Below are positions 7,996-15,571 of a stretch of 64,000 bases of DNA, piece by piece. The notes below the pieces were generated by a model. It saw nothing but the letters and a program-made list of their open reading frames with translations, did no database searches and was not told where the DNA came from. Numbering within the stretch: position 1 is the stretch's first letter; each line of letters begins with the position of its first letter. Source of the DNA: Chthoniobacter flavus (GTDB lineage Bacteria; Verrucomicrobiota; Verrucomicrobiia; Chthoniobacterales; Chthoniobacteraceae); contig CAMAUX010000002.1 of the NCBI GenBank assembly GCA_945861435.1, positions 62,001-126,000 on the forward strand, read 5' to 3'. A program made the translations under genes and the position numbers.

Positions 7996-9312
7996 TCAAC
8001 CCAGCGCCAGCGGGCCGTCGGCGCAGAGGTCGGCTTGGCCGAAGGTGGTGAGTCCGGAATGCCCCATGGCCTGCGCGATGCTGAGCCAGAGCCTGTTGTG
8101 GGGCGCCTTTTCGAACCGCAGCGAGCGGCCCATGCGGATGCCGGGCGCACCGCCGAGCAGCACCATCGGGATGTTCTCGTGGGTGTGCGAGTTGCCCTTG
8201 CCCAGTTCGTTCGTCCAGACAAGGAGGGTGTTGTCCAGCATCGAGCCGGTGCCGCCGGGTTCCGGGGTCTCGGCGAGCCGCTGTGCGAGATAGGCGAATT
8301 CGCCGGCGAACCAGCGGTTGATCTTCTGCAGTTTGGCGAAGGATTCGGCGTTGTCGTCGGGATCGTGCGAGAGGGAATGGTGCCCCTCCTCGATGCCGAG
8401 CCAGCGGAACTGCGCCTGGCCGACGGAGCGCATGTACTGGAGGGTGGCGACGCGGGTCATGTCGTTGGCGAGTGCGTTCACGAGGAGGTCGACCTGCATG
8501 CGGCTGATCCGGGGCGTGTTGTCGTTGACGAGTTCGATGCCCGGGTCGGGAGGAGGCATGGGGTGCCCGATGGTCTTGTCCACAGGGGCCTGAAGTTCCG
8601 CTTCCATGGCGCGCACCAGAGTGAGGTGCTGCTCGAGCCGGGAACGGTCATCCGCGCTGAGTTTGCGCGAGACCTTGCGCAGGTCCTCCTGGACGTCGTC
8701 GAGCACGCTGGTGAGGCTGGCCTTGTCCTTCACCTGCCCGTACATCTTCGAGAACATCTGGTACGGGTCGTCGATGGGAGCGACGGGTTGGTTGGGGCCA
8801 AGGTAGCTCATCCGGGTCCATGGATCGGCGCGGTTCGGGACGGCGACGCCGAATTCCAGCGAGCCGAAGCGAGTGCGTGTGTCGTCGCGGCTTTGGAGGA
8901 AGTTGCGCAGTTCTTGGTCGATGGAGATGTTGCCGGCCCAGCCCGCGGGTTGTCCGCCGCCGCCCATGATGTTGCCGGGCAGCAGACGGCTGGCGGTGAG
9001 CAGACAGCTCATGCCGCGCATGTGCTGGTCGCCGTCGCCGGAGATGCGGTTGTAGACGCCCTTCAGTATGAGGGTGCGCTGTTTGAAGGGTTCCAGCGGC
9101 TGGAGGATGGATTTGAACTGAAATTCTTCCCCTGTTTCTTCCGGCCAGAACTCGCCTGGCAGCGTGCCGTTGGGAGAGAACATGATGACGACCCGCTGGC
9201 GTTTTTGGGTCGAGGGCGCGCCCGTGAGGCTGGAGAGGCTGCTCAGGAAGGGGAGCGCGGCAGCGGAGATTCCGAGCTTGGAGAGGAATTGGCGGCGGTG
9301 GAGAGGGGACAT
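7996..9312 (-). CDS. DUF1552 secreted protein, Tat-exported
   Basis: 438 residues beginning MSPLHRRQFLSKLG, a twin-arginine signal (RRQFL at 6-10) followed by a hydrophobic core. The family hallmark HHSLSH is at 311-316, and the sequence is similar to DUF1552 (PF07586) throughout (e.g. VVIMFSPNG near the N-terminus and the closing segment SGLTTFGQADLCADGPLALG). Family members occur in Planctomycetes and Verrucomicrobiota, nearly always beside a cytochrome c/DUF1592-DUF1588-DUF1585 protein, as here. The biochemical role is not established; the family belongs to the sulfatase/alkaline-phosphatase-like DUF1501 group by general layout. It is the last gene of the cassette and is bounded on both sides by GTAARR repeats. 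Confidence 0.9.
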   Translation of the reverse strand: MSPLHRRQFLSKLGISAAALPFLSSLSSLTGAPSTQKRQRVVIMFSPNGTLPGEFWPEETGEEFQFKSILQPLEPFKQRTLILKGVYNRISGDGDQHMRGMSCLLTASRLLPGNIMGGGGQPAGWAGNISIDQELRNFLQSRDDTRTRFGSLEFGVAVPNRADPWTRMSYLGPNQPVAPIDDPYQMFSKMYGQVKDKASLTSVLDDVQEDLRKVSRKLSADDRSRLEQHLTLVRAMEAELQAPVDKTIGHPMPPPDPGIELVNDNTPRISRMQVDLLVNALANDMTRVATLQYMRSVGQAQFRWLGIEEGHHSLSHDPDDNAESFAKLQKINRWFAGEFAYLAQRLAETPEPGGTGSMLDNTLLVWTNELGKGNSHTHENIPMVLLGGAPGIRMGRSLRFEKAPHNRLWLSIAQAMGHSGLTTFGQADLCADGPLALG

Positions 9313-9340
9313 GGAATGGGGAGGGTGAAGGGGGAGGTTG

Positions 9341-9375
9341 GGGTAAAAGTAAGGAGTAAGAGTAAAAGTAAGAGG
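9341..9375. repeat. GTAARR hexamer array between two cassette genes
   Basis: About five imperfect GTAAAA/GTAAGG/GTAAGA hexamers lie in the 67-bp gap between the DUF1552 gene and the upstream cytochrome c gene. They are of the same unit family as the arrays at 7829-7979 and 13051-13122. Confidence 0.85.
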
Positions 9376-9379
9376 GCGG

Positions 9380-11791
9380 TTATTGTGGTTGGGGCATGCC
9401 GTGGAGCGCTTTGGTGACGGCGATTTCTGTCAGCAGTTTGCGGAGGTGAAAGCCGTTGTCGGCAAACTGGGTGGTGAGGCGTGCAAGGGTGTCCGGGCCG
9501 AAGGCGCCGGGCGGTTGTTTGACGTGGTGATGGAAGAGTTGGCGCACAAAGGCTTCGTGCGCATGAGGGCTCGCGGTGGCATGGCGGGCGACATCGGCCG
9601 GGCCCGTCAGATGCAGGCGCTCGCCGTCCTCGGTGTCGAAGTCGACGGTGGAGTCCACTGGGCGCTGGTTGTCCTCGGAGCGGAATCGGCCGAGGGGGTC
9701 GAAGTGTTCGAGGGTGAAGCCGAGCGGGTTGATGACACCGTGGCAGCCGGCGCATGAAGCGCTCTTTGTAAGCTCGCTGACCTTCTGGCGCATGGTGAGG
9801 CTCGGGTCGAACTTGGCGTCTTCAAACGCAACGGCGGTGGAGGGGTTCTTGAGCTGGATGCCGACGATGCTGCGGCTCAGGAAGACGCCGCGGTGGATGG
9901 GCGAGGTGGTGCGGTTGTACGCGAGGGAGGAGAGAAGGTAGGGATGGGTGAGGACGCCGGACCGCGTCCCGCTCGAGGGGACCACGCGCTCAAAGTCCGG
10001 GCCGGCCACGGACGCACCGTAGAGCTTGGCGAGACGGTCGTTGAGCCAGAGGTGGTCTGCGTTGAGGAGGCGGCGGTAATCCGGGGCATCGCCCCACGCG
10101 ACTTCCCCAAGGAACAGCCGCAGCGAGTGGCGCAGGTCGGCGCGCACGGCTTCGTCGAATTCTGGGAAGAGCGTGGCGTCCTTGGCGGCGTGTTCGGCGC
10201 GCTCGAGGTCGAGCCAGCCGTCGAAGAATCCATCGAGCTTCGCGCGCGCCCGCGGATCGGCGAGCATCCGCTGGACTTCTTTTTCAAGCTGGGCGCGCGT
10301 GCGCAGACGCCCCTCGGTCGCCGACCTCGCAAGGAGGGGGTCCGGGAGCGAGTCCCAGAGGACGAGGGCGAGGCGTGCGGCGATGAGGAAATCCGATGTC
10401 GTCTCGTCCCGGAGGATCTCGGGATAAAGGAAGCGCGGGGATTTGATGGCGAAGAGGACGACCCTGCGGACTGCGATGGAGGGGGTGGGCGCTGTGTCGA
10501 AGTAGCGATCCACCCATGTGGCGCGTTGCTCTTCGTTGAGGCGTGTGCGGAAGGCGGCCTCGAGAAAGCGTGCGGAGAAGGCCTTGAGTTTTTCGATGCG
10601 GTCGGGCGCTGCAGCCTTGGTGCCGGCGAGGCTGTCCACTTCGGCTTCCACGTGGTCGGCGGCATCGAGTGCGGCGGCGGTGGTGGCTTGGTCCCATTCC
10701 TTGGAGAGAGCGGTGCCGCGCTCGTATCCATCGCTGCGGTCATCGGCCGGGAGGTTGGTGCTGAGGGCAAGGGTGGGGCGCGCATCCTGGGGGATGAGGT
10801 TGCGCTGGGGCAGCAGTTCGAGGACGCCGTGCGGGGGTTTCCACCAGAGCTCCACGGAGGCGCTCTTGTCCTTGAACTTCAGCATCTCCACCTGGAGGCG
10901 GTAGGGGCGGCCACCAAGGAGGAAGAGGCTCCTGCGTTCTTCGCGCACTGCCGGGCCGGTGCTCACCCATGCATCGACGATCGGGTCCCGGGTGCTGTTC
11001 ACGAAAAGACGGACGCCGTTTTCAGACTTGAGGATGAACTCGTACAGGCCCGTCTCCGGCGCGAGCAGTGCACCCTGCCAGCGGACCTGGAATTCGCTGG
11101 GAATCATCGTGGCGGGATCTGGTGAGTCGGCGCCGAAATGCACGGAGATCGTGGGCTCGATGCGGTCGAATTTGTGGGCCTTGAGGGGGCGCTTCTCGAG
11201 TTCCTTGCGCTTGTTGGGATCTTTCTCCGCCGCCTTTTTCTCCTCGAGCTCCTCGGGTGTGAGGGTGACGAACCCGCTGTAGAAAACCTGCAGGCCGCGC
11301 TCTTGTTTGAGGGGGGAGTGGAAGCCTGGGCGGAAGTGGCCTACGAGGTCGGCGACCGAGTTGCGGAATTGGGTGGTGGTGAGATGGGAGAAGCTTTCCT
11401 GCACGGGCCGGATGCGCGCCTGTGCGGTGGGCGAGTAAAAGGCTTCGTGGATGTAGGCTGCGACGGCATCGGCATCCGGGCCGACGCAGGTGCCCTCCTT
11501 GTCCTCGGGCATGGTGCGCGCGATGAGGCGTGCGAGGCCGGCGATCGAGCGTGTTCCTGCGAGGGGTTTGTCGTGTTTGCCCTTGACCCCCTCTCCGTGC
11601 TTGCCGTGGCAGTCGACACACATCTTGCGGTAGATCTCCGCGCCGGGATGTTCGGCGGGTGTGGCCGGAGTCTGCGCTGCGAGACGGGCCCCTGTGCAAA
11701 GCAACAGCAACGCCGCGGCGCGCGTCCACAGCGGGAGGATGCGCGGTTCCCGGAGGCGGGACGGATGGAGGCTGGTGGGTGGCTGCCGCAT
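9380..11791 (-). CDS. Cytochrome c, PA14 and DUF1592/1588/1585 multidomain protein
   Basis: 803 residues with a signal peptide (hydrophobic core about 23-40). A cytochrome c motif CVDCH is at 58-62. A PA14-like beta domain spans about 200-335 (WQGALLAPETGLYEFIL, then NGVRLFVN). The remainder matches the DUF1587/1595/1592/1588/1585 series of planctomycete-type secreted proteins, with a second haem motif CAGCH near residue 690 in the DUF1588/1585 part. Such proteins are thought to be periplasmic or extracellular redox enzymes acting on polysaccharide or other polymer, partnered with DUF1552 proteins. PA14 modules bind glycans in many enzymes. It lies 48 bp downstream of the SGNH esterase gene and 67 bp upstream of the DUF1552 gene. 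Confidence 0.9.
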   Translation of the reverse strand: MRQPPTSLHPSRLREPRILPLWTRAAALLLLCTGARLAAQTPATPAEHPGAEIYRKMCVDCHGKHGEGVKGKHDKPLAGTRSIAGLARLIARTMPEDKEGTCVGPDADAVAAYIHEAFYSPTAQARIRPVQESFSHLTTTQFRNSVADLVGHFRPGFHSPLKQERGLQVFYSGFVTLTPEELEEKKAAEKDPNKRKELEKRPLKAHKFDRIEPTISVHFGADSPDPATMIPSEFQVRWQGALLAPETGLYEFILKSENGVRLFVNSTRDPIVDAWVSTGPAVREERRSLFLLGGRPYRLQVEMLKFKDKSASVELWWKPPHGVLELLPQRNLIPQDARPTLALSTNLPADDRSDGYERGTALSKEWDQATTAAALDAADHVEAEVDSLAGTKAAAPDRIEKLKAFSARFLEAAFRTRLNEEQRATWVDRYFDTAPTPSIAVRRVVLFAIKSPRFLYPEILRDETTSDFLIAARLALVLWDSLPDPLLARSATEGRLRTRAQLEKEVQRMLADPRARAKLDGFFDGWLDLERAEHAAKDATLFPEFDEAVRADLRHSLRLFLGEVAWGDAPDYRRLLNADHLWLNDRLAKLYGASVAGPDFERVVPSSGTRSGVLTHPYLLSSLAYNRTTSPIHRGVFLSRSIVGIQLKNPSTAVAFEDAKFDPSLTMRQKVSELTKSASCAGCHGVINPLGFTLEHFDPLGRFRSEDNQRPVDSTVDFDTEDGERLHLTGPADVARHATASPHAHEAFVRQLFHHHVKQPPGAFGPDTLARLTTQFADNGFHLRKLLTEIAVTKALHGMPQPQ

Positions 11792-11839
11792 GGGGTGGGC
11801 GGCAATCAGGCCACACTGGGTGGCGTGGATGCAAGGATG

Positions 11840-12991
11840 TCAGCGCCCGAGTGCCTTGCGCAGGACGGGCTCGAACAGATCGGCCTGCCGCATGAATCCG
11901 AGGTCGCTGGCATGCGAGGCGTCCGTGGCGCCTTCACCATCGGTACCGTAGAGGGCGTCGCCCGGGATGTAAGAGAGGTTGGTGATGCCGAGCTTCTGCA
12001 ATTGCTCGAAGGCGGCCCGCAATGCGGCGTGGTTCTGGTCGTGGAACTTCGCCTTTGCCGGGGTGATCCAGTCGTTGGTGTAGCGCCTGTCCTCGACAAG
12101 GATGATGGGCGTGGAGGGGCGGGCGGCGCGCAGTTGCTGGACGAGCGGGACGCACCGGGCGGTCACATCGGCGGGGCCCATGTTTGGGAGGCAGTCGATG
12201 ACGAAGGCCGCGGCGTCGATGCGGCAGAGCCATTCGCCGACCGGGGCGTCCATGCGTCCGTTGCCGGAGAAGCCGAGGTTGACCACCGGCAGGTCGAGTC
12301 TGCGGCCGAGGATGGCGGTGTGGACCATGCCGGGGCGGCTGGCACAGGCTCCGTGAGTGATTGAGGTGCCGTAGAAAACGACGGGGCGTTGGCGTGGTGC
12401 GAGGCCTTCGAATGTGGCGCCCTTTGGCACGCCGATGGCAAGGGATTCGACGCCGTTGTAGAGCGGGAGGTAGGCGGCGTACTCGCGCAGGCCGGGGGCG
12501 AGGCCGTCGATCACCTTCACCTTCGCTTCTTGAGCCGAGGGCTTGGTGACCATGACCCAACGCCACTTGCCGGAGGCGTCGCGCGCATAGAGATCGACTC
12601 CGCTGACTCCCGTGGCAGGCATGTGCGGCATGCCGAGGGTCGCCTTCGAGAGTTTGTATTGGACGTGCAGCGCGGTCGCATCGGTTTTGAAGCGCACCAT
12701 CATTCCGGCGCTGTCGCGGCTGAGATTCCACACGGGTTTGGGGACCATTTGTTCGGCGGCTGCCGGGAAGCGGTCGAAGTAGCGGAGGCGGGGTTCCTCA
12801 GGCCATGCGCGGCCTTCGAGGCCCCACTGCTGCACGTCGTGCCAGTCGAGATTCTCCGCCGCGGCTTGGCTGGCAGCCATGGCTGGGTCGAGTTTGGCGG
12901 TGTCGGGGGCCTTGGCCGGAGTTTGGGCGCAAAGCGTAGCTGCGAGGAGTTGCGTTGCGAGGAGGATGGGGAGGAGCAGGGGGTGGCGCAT
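11840..12991 (-). CDS. Secreted GxDLY/SGNH-family esterase
   Basis: 383 residues with a clear signal peptide ending near LCAQ. An N-terminal beta domain contains the GxDLY signature (GVDLY at 131-135), which in this family precedes the SGNH hydrolase domain (PF14607 then PF14606). Catalytic blocks are present: VVFYGTSITHG with Ser210, GFSGNG near 243 (block III Asn), and the C-terminal DASHASD with the catalytic His. These enzymes deacetylate or de-esterify carbohydrates. It is the first gene of the - strand cassette followed by the cytochrome c/PA14 and DUF1552 genes, suggesting one extracellular polymer-degrading unit. The substrate cannot be read from sequence. Confidence 0.88.
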   Translation of the reverse strand: MRHPLLLPILLATQLLAATLCAQTPAKAPDTAKLDPAMAASQAAAENLDWHDVQQWGLEGRAWPEEPRLRYFDRFPAAAEQMVPKPVWNLSRDSAGMMVRFKTDATALHVQYKLSKATLGMPHMPATGVSGVDLYARDASGKWRWVMVTKPSAQEAKVKVIDGLAPGLREYAAYLPLYNGVESLAIGVPKGATFEGLAPRQRPVVFYGTSITHGACASRPGMVHTAILGRRLDLPVVNLGFSGNGRMDAPVGEWLCRIDAAAFVIDCLPNMGPADVTARCVPLVQQLRAARPSTPIILVEDRRYTNDWITPAKAKFHDQNHAALRAAFEQLQKLGITNLSYIPGDALYGTDGEGATDASHASDLGFMRQADLFEPVLRKALGR

Positions 12992-13050
12992 GCGGCGGAG
13001 GGTGGGAAGCGAGGAGGGTGGGAGTCAAGGTTGGGCCGGCTTGGCGGGGT

Positions 13051-13122
13051 GGCTCTTACTCTTACTCTTACTCTTACTCTTACTCTTACTCTTACTCGTA
13101 TTGTTCGGGAGTAAGAGTAAGA
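13051..13122. repeat. CTTACT hexamer array with 14-bp stem hairpin
   Basis: Seven consecutive CTTACT-type hexamers are followed by an 11-nt loop and the inverse repeat. TCTTACTCTTACTC (13084-13097) pairs perfectly with 13109-13122. The array sits upstream of the SGNH esterase gene (-) and upstream of the DUF1810 gene (+), so it lies in a divergent promoter region rather than at a gene end. Confidence 0.9.
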
Positions 13123-13261
13123 AACTGAGGATGGGTTGCCTCCCAATGAAAGAACACCCGCTCATCGCCATCGCCATGGCCTTCTGCTTAAGCCACGGGC
13201 TCCGTGCGGAGCCGCCGGTGGATTCCGGAGGGAGGGACACGAAGCGATTTCTTTTTCTTCC

Positions 13262-13702
13262 ATGAGCAACACCGACTCGGATTTTGCCTCGCTCGCTCGC
13301 TTTGTGGACGCCCAGTCGGTTGTTTACGAGAGGGTCATTGGTGAGCTGCGGGCGGGGGAGAAGCGGAGCCACTGGATGTGGTTTGTTTTTCCTCAAGTAG
13401 CGGGCCTCGGCTTCAGCGAGATGGCGGTGCGGTATGCGGTGCAGTCGAGGGAGGAGGCAGAGGCCTATCTTGCGCACCCACTGCTCGGGGTAAGGTTGAT
13501 GGAGTGCTGTGAGGCTCTGCTCGTGGTCGAGAGTCGCACGGCTTTGCAGATCATGGGTGAACCAGATCATTGGAAGCTCCAATCTTCGATGACCCTGTTT
13601 GCGGAGGTATCGGGGGCGGGGTCGGTCTTCGAACAGGTGCTTTGGAAGTATTACGAGGGGAGCAGGGACCGAAGGACGCGGGAGTTTCTCTGTTTGCAGT
13701 GA
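13262..13702 (+). CDS. DUF1810 family protein
   Basis: The ATG at 13262 gives 146 residues, the usual DUF1810 length; the frame is open further upstream but that part is not conserved in character. Family features seen: RSHWMWFVFPQVAGLG near residue 40, the Arg/Tyr-rich middle (MAVRYAVQSREEAEAYLAHP), and LGVRLMEC. DUF1810 proteins resemble macrodomain-linked or NADAR-associated cytosolic proteins of uncertain role. The gene stands alone on +, between two - strand units, and a terminator-like hairpin follows 158 bp downstream. Confidence 0.85.
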   Translation: MSNTDSDFASLARFVDAQSVVYERVIGELRAGEKRSHWMWFVFPQVAGLGFSEMAVRYAVQSREEAEAYLAHPLLGVRLMECCEALLVVESRTALQIMGEPDHWKLQSSMTLFAEVSGAGSVFEQVLWKYYEGSRDRRTREFLCLQ

Positions 13703-13764
13703 GGGCGCAGCGGGCCAGTGCGTGGGATCGGGGTGACGGTTGAGCCGGGTTTCCGCGTGCTGAT

Positions 13765-13883
13765 TTGGCTTATCCTCAATGCGGCGCTGTAAACTTGTCG
13801 GATCTGATGTGAGTTTCTGTGGAAACGGAATTTGCAGCTTAAAATCATCCCGTTTCAGTCTCACCCGTTGGGTGAGTTTCTTT
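13765..13883 (+). ncRNA. Candidate small RNA or attenuator (promoter-like to terminator)
   Basis: TTGGCT (13765-13770) and TGTAAA (13788-13793) are spaced by 17 bp, each 4/6 to the sigma-70 consensus. About 85 nt later a strong terminator ends the unit (13860-13883). Inside, GTGAG (13809-13813) can pair with CTCAC (13860-13864) and GAAACGG (13822-13828) with CCGTTTC (13850-13856). The first pairing is mutually exclusive with the terminator stem. No gene follows on the + strand, so a free small RNA is more likely than a riboswitch. This is an inference from structure alone. Confidence 0.25.
13860..13883 (+). terminator. Rho-independent terminator
   Basis: CTCACCC (13860-13866), loop GTT, GGGTGAG (13870-13876), then TTTCTTT. 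The stem is a perfect 7 bp and is followed by a T-rich tract on the + strand only. Confidence 0.6.
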
Positions 13884-13980
13884 GAGCGATCTTCAAAGTC
13901 GGTAACGACATGGATGTTAACCTCAAGTACCCGGGCACTGAGAGGACTCAGCAGTCGCCTGAACGCGGAGAGTTCCCAAT

Positions 13981-14072
13981 GGCCCACGGAACGCACTGAA
14001 TGCACGGACCACGCAACAGACAACCCCCTCATCCCCCCCATTCCTTCCGTGCGGTCCGTGATTCCGTGGGCC
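13981..14072. repeat. 92-bp inverted repeat built from 9-bp units
   Basis: Left arm units CACGGAACG, CACTGAATG and CACGGACCA (13985-14011) face right arm units CCTTCCGTG, CGGTCCGTG and ATTCCGTGG (14043-14069). GGCCCACGGAA (13981-13991) pairs perfectly with 14062-14072, and CACGGACC (14003-14010) with 14053-14060. It lies just past the stop of the - strand PDZ gene and could terminate its transcription. Confidence 0.8.
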
Positions 14073-14092
14073 GTCCATTCACGGTTTTAGGC

Positions 14093-15418
14093 TTATTGTA
14101 TCGGCAGGTTCAGTTCGATTCGGGAGTCGCCGCGGAGGACTGTGGCGCGGACCGTTTCGCCGGGGAGATGTTTGGTGATCAAGTGGCCCATGAGACCGCT
14201 CTCGCTGATGCGGGTTGTGAGATTGTCGATGGCGACGAGAACGTCGTCTTTGCGAAAGCCGGCGTGTTTGGCTGCGGCGTGCAGGCCGTATTCGCCGGCA
14301 TGTTTGACGAGGAGGGCCATGCTTTCGCGAGGCAGATTGCGGCTGTTGCGTTCGTCGTCCTGAAGGTCCTCGAGGCGCAGGCCGCCGAGGGCCATGCCGC
14401 GCAGTTGCCAGGATCCCACGCGTGCTGAGATCTCGCTCTTTTGGCGCCAGCCCGCATCGAGGGTGACGAGCAGTTCCCGCGAGGTGCCCGCCCGCGCGAT
14501 GTTTAAGATGAGGAGGCCGCTCTCCGGGGAACGATGGAGCGCCCATGCGAAGTCGGCTACGGAGATGAGGGGAGTTCCGTTGAGCGCGACGATGTCGTCA
14601 TCGGTTTGAACACCGGCCCGCGCGGCGGGTGAGTCTGGGGTGACTGCGGCGACGCGGCGTGGTTGAGCCGGGTCGAGTGAGATGCCCACGGTCTCGGGCG
14701 GCGGCATGGGGAAGAGGAGCTCGGGCGGGATGGGTTTGCCTTGGTTCCGGTAGGAGGCGCGGAAGGCTTCGCCGACTTGGTGGCAGTGGACGCAGCTCTG
14801 GACGACTTTGCCGCTCCAGTCCAGTTCGCGCGTGTACTTGTCGGCGAGTGAAGGGATTTCCACCGGTATCTTGGCTGGAGGAGGCGGGCATTGCTTCGGG
14901 ACGAGTGCTTGTTTGTTGGTGGGATAGCTGCGGTGTAGTGCGAGAACGCTCGTGAGCGCGGCTTTGAATCCGGCGGTGGAAGTGTCTGCTGAGTCTTTCT
15001 GGTGCTGCCAGGAGCCGAAGCGCCCGTAGATGGTGCGGTCGGCATGGAAGAAGAGGGTGGAAAGGGAGAGGTCGTAATCGAACTGGAAGAGGGAGAGGTC
15101 GATGGCGTTGGCGTTGATGAGGCGCACGCAGACAAATTGGTCGAGGAGGGGTTGGAGTTCTGCGGCGTTGAGGATGCCGGCGTCGATGCCCATGCAGCTT
15201 TCACAGGGGATGCAGCGCAGCAGGACGAGCAGCGGCTTGCCTGTTCTGGCGGCTTCGGCGAAGCCGCGGTCGATGTCGTTGTAGATCCAGCGCTCGTCCT
15301 TGGACATGGCTGCGCGGTCGCCGCGTACCGCTCCCTCGCGGTCTTTGACGGCTGCCGCAGGAACGGGAGTGGAGAGGGTGGTGAGCAGTGCCAGAAGGAG
15401 GAGGGGAAGGGTCTTCAT
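14093..15418 (-). CDS. Secreted thioredoxin-like protein with two PDZ-like domains
   Basis: 441 residues with a signal peptide (about 1-23). Residues about 38-165 resemble a thioredoxin fold with the Cys cluster CIPCESC in place of CxxC. A single CVHCH near residue 210 is a possible haem c site. One PDZ domain follows (PRRVAAVTPDSPAARAGVQ and DDIVALNG), and a second is near the C-terminus (AAKHAGFRKDDVLVAIDN). Similar Trx-PDZ proteins occur in Planctomycetes and Verrucomicrobiota with unknown function. It may shuttle thiols or act as an envelope chaperone adapter. Next upstream (153 bp) is an S41-like protein, so the two may be linked. Confidence 0.75.
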   Translation of the reverse strand: MKTLPLLLLALLTTLSTPVPAAAVKDREGAVRGDRAAMSKDERWIYNDIDRGFAEAARTGKPLLVLLRCIPCESCMGIDAGILNAAELQPLLDQFVCVRLINANAIDLSLFQFDYDLSLSTLFFHADRTIYGRFGSWQHQKDSADTSTAGFKAALTSVLALHRSYPTNKQALVPKQCPPPPAKIPVEIPSLADKYTRELDWSGKVVQSCVHCHQVGEAFRASYRNQGKPIPPELLFPMPPPETVGISLDPAQPRRVAAVTPDSPAARAGVQTDDDIVALNGTPLISVADFAWALHRSPESGLLILNIARAGTSRELLVTLDAGWRQKSEISARVGSWQLRGMALGGLRLEDLQDDERNSRNLPRESMALLVKHAGEYGLHAAAKHAGFRKDDVLVAIDNLTTRISESGLMGHLITKHLPGETVRATVLRGDSRIELNLPIQ

Positions 15419-15448
15419 GAGGGGGGTGGTGGATGGGGGCGAGATTGC

Positions 15449-15484
15449 GGACGCTATGGACGCCAGAGACGCGATGGACGGGTG
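15449..15484. repeat. Four degenerate 9-bp tandem units
   Basis: GGACGCTAT, GGACGCCAG, AGACGCGAT and GGACGGGTG follow without gaps in the spacer between the S41-like gene and the thioredoxin/PDZ gene. The unit length matches other intergenic arrays in this window although the sequence differs. Confidence 0.7.
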
Positions 15485-15571
15485 CCGGGACTGCAGGAAG
15501 CGCGGGGTGCGGTTCGTTCGCTTCTGAACGGCGGCACTTTTCCGTCAGCGCGCTGGCTGGCGCTTTGATCG

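Larger units (their letters stand above)
13703..14092. other. 390-bp intergenic region with candidate small RNA and a cruciform
   Basis: It holds a promoter-like pair, a Rho-independent terminator and a long inverted repeat of 9-bp units, each listed separately. A 29-codon open frame (13910-13999) is present, but it lacks a ribosome binding site and runs into the repeat, so I do not call it a gene. Confidence 0.5.

Noticed and set aside
7593-8222. Open frame on - translating the hexamer repeats into repeated Tyr-Ser
   Set aside because: It overlaps the end of the DUF1552 gene and the repeat array in another frame; the peptide is a product of the repeat only.
7829-13122. Hexamer arrays considered as a CRISPR array
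   Set aside because: The units are 6 bp with no spacers, and there is no cas gene near.
13910-13999. 29-codon open frame between the DUF1810 gene and the PDZ gene
   Set aside because: There is no ribosome-binding site, no conservation can be shown, and the stop lies in the 9-bp repeat array.
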